Part shown: in pieces, positions 31,169 through 43,580 of the stretch
How positions within the stretch are numbered: position 1 is the stretch's first letter
Layout of the letters: every line of letters starts with the position of its first letter
Source: Hemerocallis citrina
Taxonomy: Eukaryota; Streptophyta; Magnoliopsida; Asparagales; Asphodelaceae
DNA length: 64,000 nucleotides
Direction of reading: 5' to 3'
Assembly: GCA_017893485.1 (NCBI GenBank)
Contig: JACEHZ010000206.1
Span: 1-64,000 of the forward strand
The notes under the pieces: model-generated
The model's input: only the letters and a program-made list of their open reading frames with translations
What the model was told of the DNA's origin: nothing
The model's database searches: none
Translations under genes and position numbers: made by a program

Positions 31169-33918
31169 CTGCCTTCTTGAAAATATCGAGGTTCTTGAGA
31201 AAATTGATGAAACTCGAGACCTGCTACAAGAAGAGCGGAATAGATTGCTTCAATACCGACAGGAAATCGACCAACTTTATAATCTAGAAGAAATCAAATG
31301 GCAACAACGGTTCAGGATTTCGTGGCTCAAAGAGGAAGACGCGAACACGGCATTCTTCCATCGAGTAGCCAGTGCCCGATGTAGATCTAACCTCATTAAC
31401 TCGATACACTCAGATTCCGGAATGATTCAAGGTGACGAGGATATCAGAGTGGCATTCCAGTCTCATTTCAAGCTCCTCTTTGGACACAAAGCGGAGTTGA
31501 GAGTCCCGCTCCACCACGATTTCTGGCTGGACATGGCAAACAACTCTGGCCTTAGGACTCGATCCCTAGAAATACCCTTTATGGAGAAGGAAATCTGGGA
31601 GGTAGTCCAGTAACTTGGAAAGCAAAGCTCCAGGTCCAGATGGTTTCTCAATCCATTTCTACCAGACATTGTGGGAGGAAATCAAAGACGACCTAATGAA
31701 GCTGTTTGCTGATTTCTACGACCATAAGATCAAATTAGCGAAAATTAATTTTGCGAAGGATGTGCTGATTCCTAAGAAAAAATATTCCCTACGGGTGGGA
31801 GACTTCTGTCCTATTAGTCTCTTGAACTGCTCAGTCAAGTTCATTACCAAGACTCTCGGTAATAGACTGGGAAAGGTGATGGATGGTCTCATTAGTCACG
31901 ATCAGACGGGGTTCATTAAAGGACGATGTATTCAGGACAGTATTGCCATGGCTGAACAAACTATCCACCAATGCCACATGTCAAATACTAAGAGCTATCT
32001 CCTGAAGCTGGACTTTAAGAAAGCTTATGATTCGGTTGAATGGGACTATCTTCTGGAAGCGTTGGCTGGTAGAGGATTTGGGGACAGATGGATCAGATGG
32101 ATCCACACATGTCTTACCACCAGTAGAACTGCAATTTTGGTGAATGGGGTTTCGGGCCACCCATTTTCATGCAAAAAAGGCCTTAGACAAGGAGATCCGC
32201 TCTCCCCCATTCTCTTCACCATCGTGGCAGATGTACTTCGGTCCATGATGGCTAACTGCAGTAGAGCAGGCTGGATAGTGCCGGTGGCTAAAGGAGCCAA
32301 TCAACAAGGCTGTTCTATCCTCTAATATGCAGATGATACTCTCCTATTTGGAAATGGCAACCTCGGGGAAACAACCGCCTTCAAAGGAATTCTGTATAGT
32401 TTTGAAGCTTGGTCTGGCCTTAGGGTTAACTTCCACAAAAGTGCTATTATCCCTATTGCCCTTACTACAGAGGAGGCACTAGAACATGCCACGATCCTCA
32501 ATTGTGCCACCGATAGTTTTCCAATTAAGTACCTCGGGCTGCCACTAAGACCGGGGAAACTAAAGAAAGTTGATTGGTTACCTATCATTGACCGGGTTGA
32601 GAACCGTCTGACAGGCTGGAAAGGCAAAGCTCTACCATTGGGAGAGAGAGTCATGCTTATTAATGCATTCCTCTCAAATCTTCCAACCTATTACTTGTCC
32701 TTCTTTGAAATGCCGCGATGGGTCATTCAGAGAATTGACCAGACTAGGAAACGATTCTAATGGAAAGGGGCAAACCAGGATAGAGGAGGCTATCACCTGA
32801 TTAGATGGGAGAAAGCCCGTATGAAAAAGATTCACGGTGGACAAGGTATTATTGATCTGCGAGATATGATTCTTGCTCTCCTCGGTAAATGGTGGTAGAA
32901 AATTTTTCACCCTAATGGAGAAGGGTAGCAAGATTTCGTTCAGGAATATATGCACGGGAATGGAACGAGAAATTTCGGCTTCAGGGTAGGCCCACGTGTG
33001 TCCTGGTTCTGGAAAGGTATCGCTAAGGCCTACGAACCCTTCATTAGCTGTGTGACATCAGTTATCGGTAATGGCACACTTACCAGATTCTGGTGGGATA
33101 AGTGGTGTGGCGAACACACACTTCGAGCGCTGTTCCCCGACCTTTACGACCATGCATCACAACCACACTGCACGGTGGCCGCAGCTTGGAAAAGAAATGC
33201 CTGGAAACCGGCATTTAAACACTCGCTTGATTCCGGCTCTCTGCTTAGACTTATGGAACTTCAAACCTATATCACCAATGCTGGCATTAATTGCTCTCAG
33301 GGTCCGGATAGGAAATCTTGGAGTCTGGAAAAGAATGGCACGTTCACCGTTAAATCCCTGTATAACCGCATTCACTTTAGAGGGTGTATCCCAAATTGGT
33401 CGAAAACTATTTGGAGACCGAAATCCCCACTGAAAATAAAATTTTTCTTATGGCTGGTGCTGAACGATGCAATTTTGACTAGGGAGAACCTAACTAAATG
33501 CCAACCAAATGTGAATCCCTATTGTGGGTTCTGCAACACTGCCCCTGAGACTGGAGACCACCTTTTCCTACAGTGTCCTAAGACCAAAGAGGTACTCAGT
33601 GCCCTGAGGACGACTCAATACCCTAGTGTGTATGAAGACCTGTGGGTAGGACCTAAGTTCGCTATTGAGAGAAAAGCTATGAGAGAAGCTTGGTATATCG
33701 CTATCGCTGCCACGACCTGGGTTCTTTAGCTAGACAGGAATAATTTTTATTTTCGTGGGACCTGTAATAATATTTCGTGTAATTTGACTCATATTATGCA
33801 TCTTATTTCCTTTTGGGCTAATGTGGCTGCAGCAGGTCCCAGAGGGAGGATTGCGAGCATTTTCCAGGTAGAGGACTATGATGATGATGAAGTCCAGATA
33901 GGCCTGACGATCGACTGA
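31169..33918 (+). pseudogene. LINE reverse transcriptase with zf-RVT domain
   Basis: Plus-strand ORF2 remains: a linker (FRISWLKEEDANTAFFHR), then RT motifs KAPGPDGF, QTGFIKGRCIQDSI, LKLDFKKAYDSVEWDYL, GLRQGDPLSPILF and YADD at 32325-32336. The zf-RVT domain follows (SPLKIKFFLWLVLND, CQPNVNPYCGFCNTAPETGDHLFLQC). Stops occur before SKAPG (31611), just before YADD (32323, probably CAA to TAA), at RF*WKG (32758), at GKWW*K (32897) and near 33727. The RT is otherwise nearly colinear, so the copy is moderately old and inactive. Confidence 0.92.
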
Positions 33919-34174
33919 CTACAAGCTTGGCCTTCTACTGTTGATTGATCCCCACTACCCCAGGGTTTGTTGGGGGGACTTGATGTATTTTGTTTAGTCG
34001 CAAGTATGTTTTGCCCATCCGTTCGTCTTTTACCCCACCCCCAATGTTTGGGGCGGAGTTATGTATTTTGTTATGATATAGGACCTTGTACTTGGCTCAG
34101 TACTCTGAGTTTGTTTTATTAACTCCTTATTAATGAAACAGGGTGCCCATACTCAACCTTTTCTTTAAAAAAAA
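31169..34174 (+). mobile_element. 5'-truncated L1-type LINE with A-tail
   Basis: A 3-kb insertion with a 17-bp target duplication and an A10 tail at 34167-34176. ORF1 and the endonuclease are absent; sequence starts in the linker before RT. The 3' UTR (33918-34166) has no features I recognise. Confidence 0.9.
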
Positions 34175-34191
34175 AACATGTCAAAGAAAGA

Positions 34192-34819
34192 GAATATAAG
34201 GAAGATATCTGTAGAACCCAAATGCAGTGCACCGAAAATTCTCCCTTAGAAACAACATGGTATACTAGAGTACATGGCAGGCGGTGGTGATCCATGAGCT
34301 TTTGTTCTAGACAAAGTGAAAGTATAGAGACTCTCAAACTGTTGAAGAAATCAGAAACGGCTATTTCAGCCATGGTCACGAGCAAAGTAGTGTGCTTCAG
34401 GTAGGTGGGTGGTTATGGCAATAGATCAAGTGACTGGCCTTAGACTCTCCTATAAAAGCTAAAGATCGAAGAATAAAGTCTTTCAAACATCTACATTATC
34501 TTAGTTTACATTTCTCATCTGAAATCTGTTTTCTTCTGGTCGTTCCAAGATAGTATATGTGACAGTTGGATATGAAAAGGTCTTATGATAGAACTAGTCT
34601 ACTCCAATTCACTACATCAAGTACATTCATTACACCACAGCTTGTTAGACATAATAAACTATAAATCTAGCACAAAATAATAGTAGCATCCAGCTTGATC
34701 CGCACAAAAAGAGATAGGAGGTGACTGCAGTCATCACACATTCAGCTATTCTGCCCCCTCCACACTGAGGCTCTTCCTCGCCCCTGCTTGACCTGCCCAA
34801 GCATCTATTAGAACCAGAA
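34192..34819. other. Spacer, nothing recognised
   Basis: No domain, repeat or RNA feature I can support; there is one short minus-strand open frame (34385-34119) without recognisable motifs. Confidence 0.4.
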
Positions 34820-35665
34820 TTTTATGCAACATCATATGAAATCTACATTTAGTGTTACGAAAGCAAAATTTATTTCTATCAAGTCACAGGGTCCACAAAA
34901 TAGCCCCAACCGGAATATCCCAAATGAGCCTATAGTCTTTCGTAATATTTCTGGATCTCCAACTTCCCAAAATATCCTCGATACAGTTTGGTGTCTCTAC
35001 AGTATCAAAGCCCAACTCCATTATTTCCCACGTCAGTCTAGCTCTAGGGCATAGTATGAAAATATGGTTAGTATCCTCATCTCCTATGTTACAACATGGG
35101 CACGTCACATCGATTGGGATATTGCGTATCCTAAGGTTCGTTTTCGAGAGAATAGCATTGTTCAATACCAACCAAAGGAAGCCTTCACCTTAGAAGGGAC
35201 TTTCGATTTCCAAATAGTAGTTGCATGAGAGCTTCCAATGCCCCCATCATTCAAGAAGTTGTACATGGAGCTAACTGAGAATATACAGTTATAACTTAAT
35301 TTCCATTCTCTTTCGTCCTATTCTCCCCTATCCTATTGCACCACCTCCTCCAACAGAAGTTTAAGTTTCACCAGTTATTCCTGACCTTCGTTAGATAGGA
35401 TTCCTCTTGAGTTCAATTCTCAGTCTCTCATTCTTCCAGACATCAGCCATGAGGGCATCCTCCCTAGTAATTTCACTATCTAGTTGAGGGAAAAGATATT
35501 GTAGGGTGTTCACCCCACACCATTTGTCCTTCCAGAATCTAGTATTTTTTTCTACTTCCTAGCCTGCACCTCGTATTCGAATGGAAAATATCGCCCACCT
35601 TAGCAATTCCTATCTATAAGTATGACACTTTACCTTGCTTGCTTCTTCCTCCATATCTAACTATT
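34820..35665 (-). pseudogene. LINE ORF2 3' fragment (zf-RVT)
   Basis: The minus strand encodes FWKDKWCGVNTLQYLFP, then KVPSKVK-type and FLWLVLNNAIL motifs and a Cys/His cluster CPCCNIGDEDTNHIFILC (35171-34884), the zf-RVT region of plant LINEs. Several stops and frameshifts. It is a different LINE from 31169-34174. Confidence 0.8.
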
Positions 35666-35669
35666 TTTC

Positions 35670-36004
35670 GTCTTCGATACTTAGGTCTGAAATGTTGATT
35701 AGGAGAACTAAGGCTTCTCAGATTGGTGTCTTTCTTAAAGGTGTTCAGCTGTGAAGGGATGTCGAAGTAGCACTTCTTAATGCTGATGATTGCAAGTTAA
35801 ATTTATATGCTAATATTGCAAATTGTCGTGCTTTAATGAGAGTGGTTAATTGTTATTACAGAGATATATAGTGGGCAGGTGGTTATCTTTGATAAATCTA
35901 GTATGTTCTTTGGCAAGAATGTCTCAAGAAGAATGAAAGTGAGGTTGATTAGATATACTACTAATGAAGGTTAGTTGTCTACATATGAAATACCTTGGAG
36001 TAAT
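35670..36004 (+). pseudogene. LINE A, 5' piece (RT fragment) interrupted by the copia element
   Basis: The plus strand reads SEMLIRRTKASQIGVFLKGV, ADDCKL (remnant of the RT active-site block), SSMFFGKNVSRRMKVRLI and then the start of the YLGV block, with stops. The reading continues after the copia element at 56038. Confidence 0.8.
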
Positions 36005-36036
36005 TGTTGAAAGGTGTAGAAGAATATAATGGAGTA

Positions 36037-36591
36037 TGATATGGATAAAAATGGGGTTAAATCGGAACCATTCAAAGTGGGCACGAATCTCAAAGTTCCA
36101 GGGACAAGATGGTAATTTTGCCTACAGACGGGTCCAAATTGGAAATCGGGTCCCTCCTCTTGGACCCGCTAACTCATGAACGGATCTGGCCAGTTGAGAA
36201 CGGGTATCAACCCGTTAGGGGCCAGTTCAACAGGATTGGAGGAAATCCTGGCTCCTTCTGATCTAGAGGAGGTGGTTATAACCACCCTTATCCTGCCACA
36301 CTGGGAAGTAGGGATTGACTCTTATCCTGAAAGAGATCCTCTTGGCGACTATAAAAACCCCCCTATCTCCTACTGTTGAAGGTGATCACTCTTTGCACAC
36401 TTGAGCTCTTTTCTCTTCACTGATTCCGTGTATTGACTTGAGCGTCAGAGGGTTCGAACATTTGTGCAGGTTTCAAGGAGCACCAAGGAGTCAACAAATC
36501 AGAAAGGAAGAAGAAGGGGTCAACCTATGTGAGTTCCTCACGAACCTAAAAATCTCATCCGTTGCCCCCACACCCAAATCCAGCGGCAACA
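36037..36591 (+). repeat. 5' LTR of element 2
   Basis: 555 bp with a CTATAAAA TATA box near 36349; the right copy carries an extra ~30-bp stretch with GCCGGGATCCATCCCGGC. Confidence 0.92.
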
Positions 36592-36593
36592 GA

Positions 36594-36613
36594 TTGGCGC
36601 CGTCTGTGGGAAA
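36594..36613 (+). other. Primer binding site of element 2
   Basis: TTGGCGCCGTCTGTGGGAAA, two bases after the 5' LTR and identical to element 1. Confidence 0.88.
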
Positions 36614-36665
36614 CCACTCGACAAGCAATCTCGTCTTCCTCCTTCAACCCACGTGACTCCTAGCC

Positions 36666-38519
36666 ATGCCTCCCAAGAGGAGACCTGCAAACTCCAATGG
36701 AAGGACAACCACTTCTCATCCTCCTCCTCCTCCGCAGGAGGATCTCCCCCATCCTAACCAGACGACCCAGCAGCTCGATCCTCTGGCTCCACAGTTCATC
36801 CAGCAGCTTTTGGGACCCCAGGCTGCGGTGGGGAACACTCTCGACGAAGCCGCCACAGGCAACCTGTCCATCAGGTTCGAGTCTCCATCCACAATGCCGA
36901 CACTGATTCCGTGGCTTCCTATACTCCCCCCACTCCAAAGGATCTACGGAACGTGATCAACAATTAGCAGACCGAGCACGGACCTGATCTCCGTACCCAT
37001 CTGGAGGAGAGGCAGGCCCAAGAGTTGAACCCTCGCCGCGAGCAGGACAGGGACCGTTCGCCATGCCGATCCAACCAAGGGGGGTCCAACTCTCCACGTA
37101 GACAAAGAGAGTCGTCCCAACATCGCCCAGGATGGAGCTACTCCCCGGCAGGTCGCCATGCCCCTCGGGACCATCATGAGCAGGAGGCCCGTCACAAGGA
37201 CGGAATTCCAGCAATTCCAGGAGGCAGTCCTCCGGGCTCTCAACATTGGCCCCAACAATGGCCGTAGGGCTCCCAGTCCTCCATACCATCCTCGCTGTTC
37301 CCAAAGTTCTAGGCAGAATGCGAGCCATCGCCACCCTTCTCCCGATGACCACCGCCGCTCCCGTAGTCCGCGTCCTACCCCAAGTCACCCCCGTCTCTCT
37401 GTCAGTCCACCTCCTACTCTGAGCCATCACCGGCGCAGCCCCAGTCCTCCTCGACATGAGAACGAGTCTCGGGGCTCGGCCAGACAAGACTGAAGGGAGG
37501 ACTCGGTCTACTGCCGTCTCCACGAGATGGAGAGGCGCCTCGACCAGCTCGACCGAGACGAGGGGCGACATGCAAGGGACCTTCGTCCAAGCAGGCCCCT
37601 ATTCTCCCGTACCATTATGGAGGCTCCAGTTCCCGAAAACTTCAAGCCTCCACATTTTGAGACCTATACCGGGGAGTCGGACCCCGCAGATCACATTGAG
37701 AGTTTCAAAACTCTCATGATGATCCACCATGCATCCGACTCCCTCCTTTGCAAAACCTTCCTACCCACACTCAAGGGGCCGACACGTGAGTGGTACTCTC
37801 GGCTTGTACCGGCATCTATTTTCTCTTTCGACCAGTTCGAGGGTCTTTTCCTCACGCATTTCATGAGCAGTCGGTGCACCGAGAAGACGAGCGACACCCT
37901 GTTGTTCCTCAGCCAAAAGAAGGGCGAACGGCTAAGGGATTATGTCAAACGCTTCACTGCCGAGGCCAGGTCCATTTCTTCTTTGGAACCCTCAGTCGCC
38001 ACCATCGCCTTCCAGTCCAACGTCCTCAATGCTGACCTCAGGGTGTCCCTCACTAAGAAGCCCCCTCGGGACTTCTCAGAGCTCCTACTCCGAAGTGAGA
38101 AGTACATCCGAGCGGAAGAAGCCGTCCGCTGTCCCACCTTCGAGGCCTCATCTTCCGCGAATAAGCGGAAGGGCGCAGAAGAAGAAGGAGCTAAGAAGCT
38201 CCAAAAAGATAATGGGGGTCAGCGGTGTCCTCCTCCTCGGTTCGAAAAATTCACTCCGCTTAACGCGAGTGTATCTGCCATCCTCATGGAGATAGGGAAC
38301 GATGACCTTCTACCGCCTCCCCCAAGGATGAATACTCCGGCAAAGAAGAGGGACCGGAGTAAGTGGTGTCGTTTCTATCAGGACCACGGGCACGACACAG
38401 ATGAATGTCGGGCCTTGAAGGATGAAATTGAGGCCCTCATTCAGAGAGGACAACTCAACCGGTTCGTAAAAAGGGACCGAGCCGATCCGCCCCCGCCGCC
38501 TAGGGGGGCTAACAGGTGA
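36666..38519 (+). pseudogene. Gag of element 2 (frameshifted)
   Basis: The ATG at 36666 begins MPPKRRPANSNG, aligned with MPPKKNRSKG of element 1. The first frame stops at 36956, and an Arg/Ser/Pro-rich stretch follows in shifted frames. From 37527 a 330-residue frame holds the gag core (FKPPHFETYTGESDPADHIE, REWYSRLVPASIFSF) and the CCHC-like CRFYQDHGHDTDEC, ending at a TGA (38517-38519). Confidence 0.9.
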
Positions 38520-39062
38520 AATGAGCAGCGCACGGAGACTCCGGAGGCCGAAGTAGAAGGCATCTTGCACCTGATACACTGGAGCCCAATGGGGGGAGAC
38601 TCCAACTCCTCCCGAAAAGCCTTCGTAAGGGAGGTTAACTCTGTGCAGAGCCATCCTCCCCCAAAGGGCCTCAAAGTCCTGGTGACTTTCTCTGATAGGG
38701 ACCTGGAGGGCGTCCGCACACCCCACTACGATGCCTTCGTCATCAATCTGCATGGCGAACTTTGAAGTTCGTCGCGTCTTGGTAGATAACGGCTGCTTCG
38801 TCAACATCCTTTTTCTTGGAGGCCTTCAAAGGCCTCCCGCTGTCCAGGGACCGGCTCAAGCCCACGGACTACACTTTCCACGGGTTCACCGGGGTCCCAG
38901 TTACGGTCGAGGGAATTATAACCCTCGACGTAACGGCTGGAAAGGCCCCGACAACTCGCATGGAGCAAATGGACTTCATGGTGGTCGACGTTAAGGCCAC
39001 CTATAATGTTATCCTGGGTAAACCAGGTTTGGCCGCGCTTCAAGCCATCCATTCAGCCTACC
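38520..39062 (+). pseudogene. Protease and linker of element 2
   Basis: Contains VDNGCFVNILF (DNGC where DNGS is expected), a frameshift near 38815, then the AFKGLPLSRDRLKP..HGFTGVPVTVEG block and a MDFMVVDVKATYNVILGKP segment. The last block is missing from element 1, so this copy keeps the full linker between protease and RT. Confidence 0.85.
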
Positions 39063-40160
39063 ACATGAAAATGAAGTGCCCCCCCTCAAGAGTGGGAGAA
39101 GTGAGGGGAAGCCAAGAAGCGGCTCGGAAGTGCTATATGACCTCGATGGGGGGTCCAGTTCTCTCTTTGGAAGCGCTCGAACTTTCTCAGGAAGGCGGCC
39201 AAACTATCTCCGAGCTTGTGGACGAATTGGAGGAAGTTGCCTTCTCCGAAAAAGACACCACTAAGACGTTCCGTGTCAGCAAAGCTTTCTCCCCCTCCAT
39301 AAAGCAAGATAATCGCGACCTCTTCGCATGGACTACAGCAGACATGCCCGGGATCTCGGAGGAGCTCTCAATGCACCATCTGAGCATCACCCCTGGGGTC
39401 AAGTCTGTCCAGCAGAAGAGGCAAAAGTTTTCCCCCGAGAGGCAACAGGCGATCAAGGAGGAGGTTGAGAAACTCCTCGATGCTCGCTTTATTCAGGAGG
39501 TGAACTACCCTGAGTGACTCTCCAACGTGGTAATGGTTAAGAAGGCCAATGAGAGTTAGAGAATATGCATTGACTTCACTAATCTCAACAAGGCATGCCC
39601 GAAGGACCCCTTTCATCTTCCAAGTATCGATGCCCTGATCGATGCGACTTCCGGGCACGAGCTCCTCAGTTTTATGGACGCCTCTCAGGATACAACCAAA
39701 TCAGGATGTTCCCTCCGGACATCCCGAAGACCTCGTTCGTGATGAACCAAGGCCTCTACTGCTACCATGTTATGCCCTTCGGATAGAAAAATGCAGGAGC
39801 TACTTATCAGCGCCTGGTGAACAAGGTCTTCTGAGACCAGATTGGACGAAATATGGAGGTCTACGTTGACAACATGTTGGTCAAGAGCACTCGAGAGCAG
39901 AAGCACACCTTCGACCTTTAAGAAGCCTTCCAGGTGCTTAGGAGACACAATATGAGACTAAACCCGAACAAGTGTGCGTTCGGTGTCTCATCGGGAAAAT
40001 TTCTAGGGTTTATGGTCAGCCAGAGGGGCATAGAGGCCAACCCCGAGAAGATCCAAACCATTCTAAGAATGGCTCCCCTTCCAATGTCAAAAAGGTCCAG
40101 AGCCTCACGGGGCGCCTCGCCGCAATCGGGCGATTCCTCTCCAAGTCCGGGGAAAAGTGT
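39063..40160 (+). pseudogene. Reverse transcriptase of element 2 (active site damaged)
   Basis: Follows the protease in frame (DLFAWTTADMPGI, KFSPERQQAIKEEVEKLL). TGA at about 39516 and TAG at about 39557 replace Trp codons (NYPEW, SW). A frameshift lies near 39690, and the active site at 39862-39873 reads YVDN, the second catalytic Asp changed to Asn. LGFMVSQRGIEANPEKI and the LTGRLAAIGRFL connection are still clear. Confidence 0.9.
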
Positions 40161-41238
40161 CTCCCCTTCTTCAAAGCCCTCAGGAGGGCTAAAGGCTTCG
40201 AGTGGGGACAGCAGCAACAGGAGTCCTTTGATAAGCTCAAAGAGTATTTGGCCAACCCCCCACTCCTGAGCAAGTCGGCACCTGGGGAAGTCCTCTACCT
40301 CTATCTCGCAGCTTCGGAGCAGACGCTCAGCGCGATCATCGTAAGGGAGGAGGAGAAGACACAAAAACTCATCTATTACGTGAGTAAGGTGCTCCGCGAT
40401 ACCGAACTCCGTTATCCGAAGCTGGAGAAGATGGCACTCGTCTTAGTCATGGCGGCCCGAAAGCTCTGCCCCTAGTTCCAATCCTACTTGGTGGTTGTCC
40501 TTACCGCCCAACCGCTGAAACAGGTTCTCCACAAGCTGGAGACTTTCAGACAGCTCATGAAGTGGTCCATCGAGCTAAGTCAGCACGACATCAGCTACCA
40601 GCCCAGGACGGTGATAAAGACCCAAGCTCTAGCCGAGTTCATTATGGAGAACACCATCCCCGACTCATGCGAGTCGCCAGTCGACCCCTCCATCTGGACC
40701 ATCTATGTGGACGGGTCATCCTAACTGGCCCCGATGCTTTCGTCCTCCAGTACTCCCTCTGCCTCAACTTTCCGACATCAAACAATGAGGCAGAATATGA
40801 AGCCCTAATTGTGGGGCTCTGCTTGGCTCGCAAGACGGGTGCCGAACATGTAAGGGTCTTCAGCAACTCTCAGTTAGTGGTCAATCAAGTATCTGGGGAA
40901 TACGAGGCGAGAGACAACCACATGGCCAGGTACTTGGCAAAGGTGAGGGAGCTCCTAGCTCTATTCAGAGATGTTCAACTCCAGTGGGTTTCCCGAGAGG
41001 AAAACGCGCAAGCGGACGCCCTCTCTAAGCTCGCCTCCTCGTCCCTACAAGGTCTAGAACGGACCATCTTAATAAAGGTCCTTCTCAAACCAAGCATCGA
41101 CGAAGATGGCTCAGAGCCTATGGAAGTCTATCCCCTAACACTTGGGAAAAACTGGATGAAGCCCCTTCTCGAGTACCTCCGGGATGGAGTCCTTCCCGAA
41201 GATCCGAAAGAAGCAAGGAGGATCAGGACACGAGCATA
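40161..41238 (+). pseudogene. Two RNase H domains of element 2
   Basis: The gypsy RNase H (LYLAASEQTLSAIIV, LTAQPLKQVLHK, about 40290-40650), with a TAG near 40474, is followed by the archaeal-type RNase H (IYVDGSS at about 40697, NNEAEYEALI, SNSQLVVNQV, AQADALSKLAS). A small deletion after VDGSS and the SNSQ change (Asp to Asn) damage the second domain. Confidence 0.88.
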
Positions 41239-42405
41239 GCGATACACACTCCTGGACGGGGTCATGTACAAATGCTCCTACACCCAGGTCGATGGTCGGC
41301 CCTATCTGAGATGCCTCTCCCCGGAAGAAGCACTCTACGCCCTAAGGGAGGCTCATGATGGTCTACGTGGTGCCCACTTGGAAGCGAGATCCCTTGCCCG
41401 AAAGCTTTTGAACTACGGGTACTTTTGGCCCACACTACTAAGTGATTCCGAGGAGTACGTCTGCCAGTGTGACTCCTGCCAGAAGTTTACCCCAATTCAT
41501 CGCCTACCCCAAGCACAACTTGCCTCCTTGGCGAGCCCAATCCCATTCGCAATGTCGGGGATGGATTTGCTCGGACCTTTCTCTCCGGCACCAGGCTAGC
41601 TGAAGTTCTTAATGGTAGCAATAGACTACTTCTCCAAATGGATAGAGGCCAAACCTCTCTCAACGATCACTGAGAACAAGGTGCAAAAGTTCTTTTGGAA
41701 GAATATTGTCTGTCGGTTCGGGGTACCTCGCATTCTCGTAACCGACAACGGGACCCAGTTTATGAGAGCAGCCTTCCATGACTTTTGCACCGACCTCGGA
41801 ATTCAACAGCGGTTCTCTTCAGTGGCGCACCCCCAGTCCAATGTCCAAGCGGAAAATGCAAACCGACAAATCCTCTCAGGCTTGAAGAACAGGCTTGACA
41901 AGTCCACCAAATGGCTATGGGTCGAACAACTCCCCAATGTGCTTTGGAGCTATCGCACCACCAAAAGAACTCCGACGGGAGAGTCCCCTTTCAACCTCGC
42001 ATATGGGTCAGAAGGTCTTATCCCTTTGGAGGTGGGTCTACCTTCACCTTACCTCGTAGCTTACAACGAGGCGCAGAACGCAAACCAGCTTCGCAACTGC
42101 CTAGACCTCATTGACGATATCCGTGAGAGAGCCGCAATTCGCCAAGAGACCTACTTTCGTAGGATCACTCAAGCTTACAACAAGAGGGTATGACCCACCA
42201 ACCTAAAGGAAGGGACTTAATGCTGAGAAAGTTTTCGATTTCCGATCCAAACAAGAAAGGAAAACTGGCACCCAATTGGGAAGGACCGTATAAGGTCTCC
42301 AGAGTTATACGCCCGGGCACGTATCAACTCGAAGACTCGGGGGACAGGAAGATGCCAAGGACATGGAACGCCGAGTACCTGATGAAGTACCGAGAGGGTG
42401 TCTAA
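41239..42405 (+). pseudogene. Integrase of element 2
   Basis: Zinc finger (EAHDGLRGAH, CQCDSCQK), catalytic core GMDLLGPF, VTDNGTQF, QAENANRQI, then the C-terminal KGKLAPNWEGPYKV segment. TAG near 41598 (GQ to stop) and a TGA near 42192 split it into three open frames (41264-41599, 41612-42193, 42190-42405). Catalytic residues look intact. Confidence 0.9.
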
Positions 42406-42521
42406 ACACCGCTCCAAGCAACTTCCCCAGAAGACTTGTCGCAAAAACCTTACTTGTATCTTCTTTTCGACCAAAGTGTAAAGGCGGCCTGCAACTTAGA
42501 AGCGGCCGCCTAGTTGTTTTC

Positions 42522-42527
42522 AATAAA
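42522..42527 (+). terminator. Possible poly(A) signal after integrase of element 2
   Basis: AATAAA about 115 bp past the integrase stop and before the tandem array; matches 23105-23100 in element 1. A C14 run follows at 42536-42549. Confidence 0.45.
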
Positions 42528-42639
42528 GAGAAATTCCCCCCCCCCCCCCAACTTCTCTATTTCTTGAGTAACCTAACTCTACTTAGCAAATTTTCTATTT
42601 TTGAGGTAGTCTAACTCTACGTGCAAAAACAAAACTCTC

Positions 42640-43335
42640 TTTTTAAACGACGAGTTCGGAGTCCAACACTTGGCTCGATTCCACTTCTACTACTCGCTCA
42701 TAAGCGAGTAAGAAGTGATTTGCCATTCGGAATTGCACCCACAGCCATTGACTCTCTCTTTAACGGCGAGTTTGGAGTCCAACACTTGGCTTGATTCCAC
42801 TTCTACTACTCGCTCATAAGCGAGTAAGAAGTGGTTCGCCATTCGAAATTGCTCCCACAACCGTTGACTCTCTCTTTAAACGACGAGTTCGGAGTCTAGC
42901 ACTTGGCTCGATTCCACTTCTAGTACTCGCTCATAAGCGAGTAAGAAGTGGTTCGCCATTCGGAATTGCTCCCACAGCCGTTGACTCTCTCTTTAAACGA
43001 CGAGTTCGGAGTCTAATACTTGGCTCGATTCCACTTCTACTACTCGCTCATAAGCGAATAAGAAGTGGTTCGCCATTCGGAATTGCTCCCAAAGCCGTTG
43101 ACTCTCTCTTTAAACGACGATTTCGAAGTCCAACACTTGGCTTGATTCCACTTCTACTACTCGCTCATAAGCGAGTAAGAAGTGGTTCACCATTCGGAAT
43201 TGCTCCCACAGCCGTTGATTCTCTCTTTAAATGACGAGTTTAGAGTCCAACACTTGGCTCGATTCAGCTTCTACTACTCATTCATAAGCGAGTAAGGAGT
43301 TTTTCGCCATTCAGAAGTGCTCCGACAACTATTGA
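42640..43335. repeat. ~117-bp tandem array x6 with a hairpin in every unit
   Basis: Six diverged units, each with GAGTTCGGAGTCCAACACTTGG and TTCGGAATTGCTCCCACAGC. The centre is a hairpin with arms CCACTTCT/AGAAGTGG and ACTCGCT/AGCGAGT around CATA. It occupies the same place as the 110-bp array of element 1 and shares its flanks but not its hairpin sequence. Confidence 0.93.
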
Positions 43336-43580
43336 CAACTACAAATGCCAGCAAAACACACGAATACGAAGACAAGTATTATTTCATTAAAATCTAATAA
43401 ACAAGTTTAGTTACAAGACCAACTGCTCATCTATGCAGCGAGAAACAACACTTGTGAAGTTAAAAGTGCAAGACTCCTAAGGCCTACTTCAGCGCCTCCG
43501 AGGCACGGGGATACCCCGGTTGAGAGACACCCGAGGTTGATGAATATTGTACTGTCGACGCGCCCCCTCAGCGCTCGTCT

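Noticed and set aside
42791..43234. 147-residue ORF with internal repeats
   Set aside because: Read-through of the 117-bp array; no counterpart frame in the other array.
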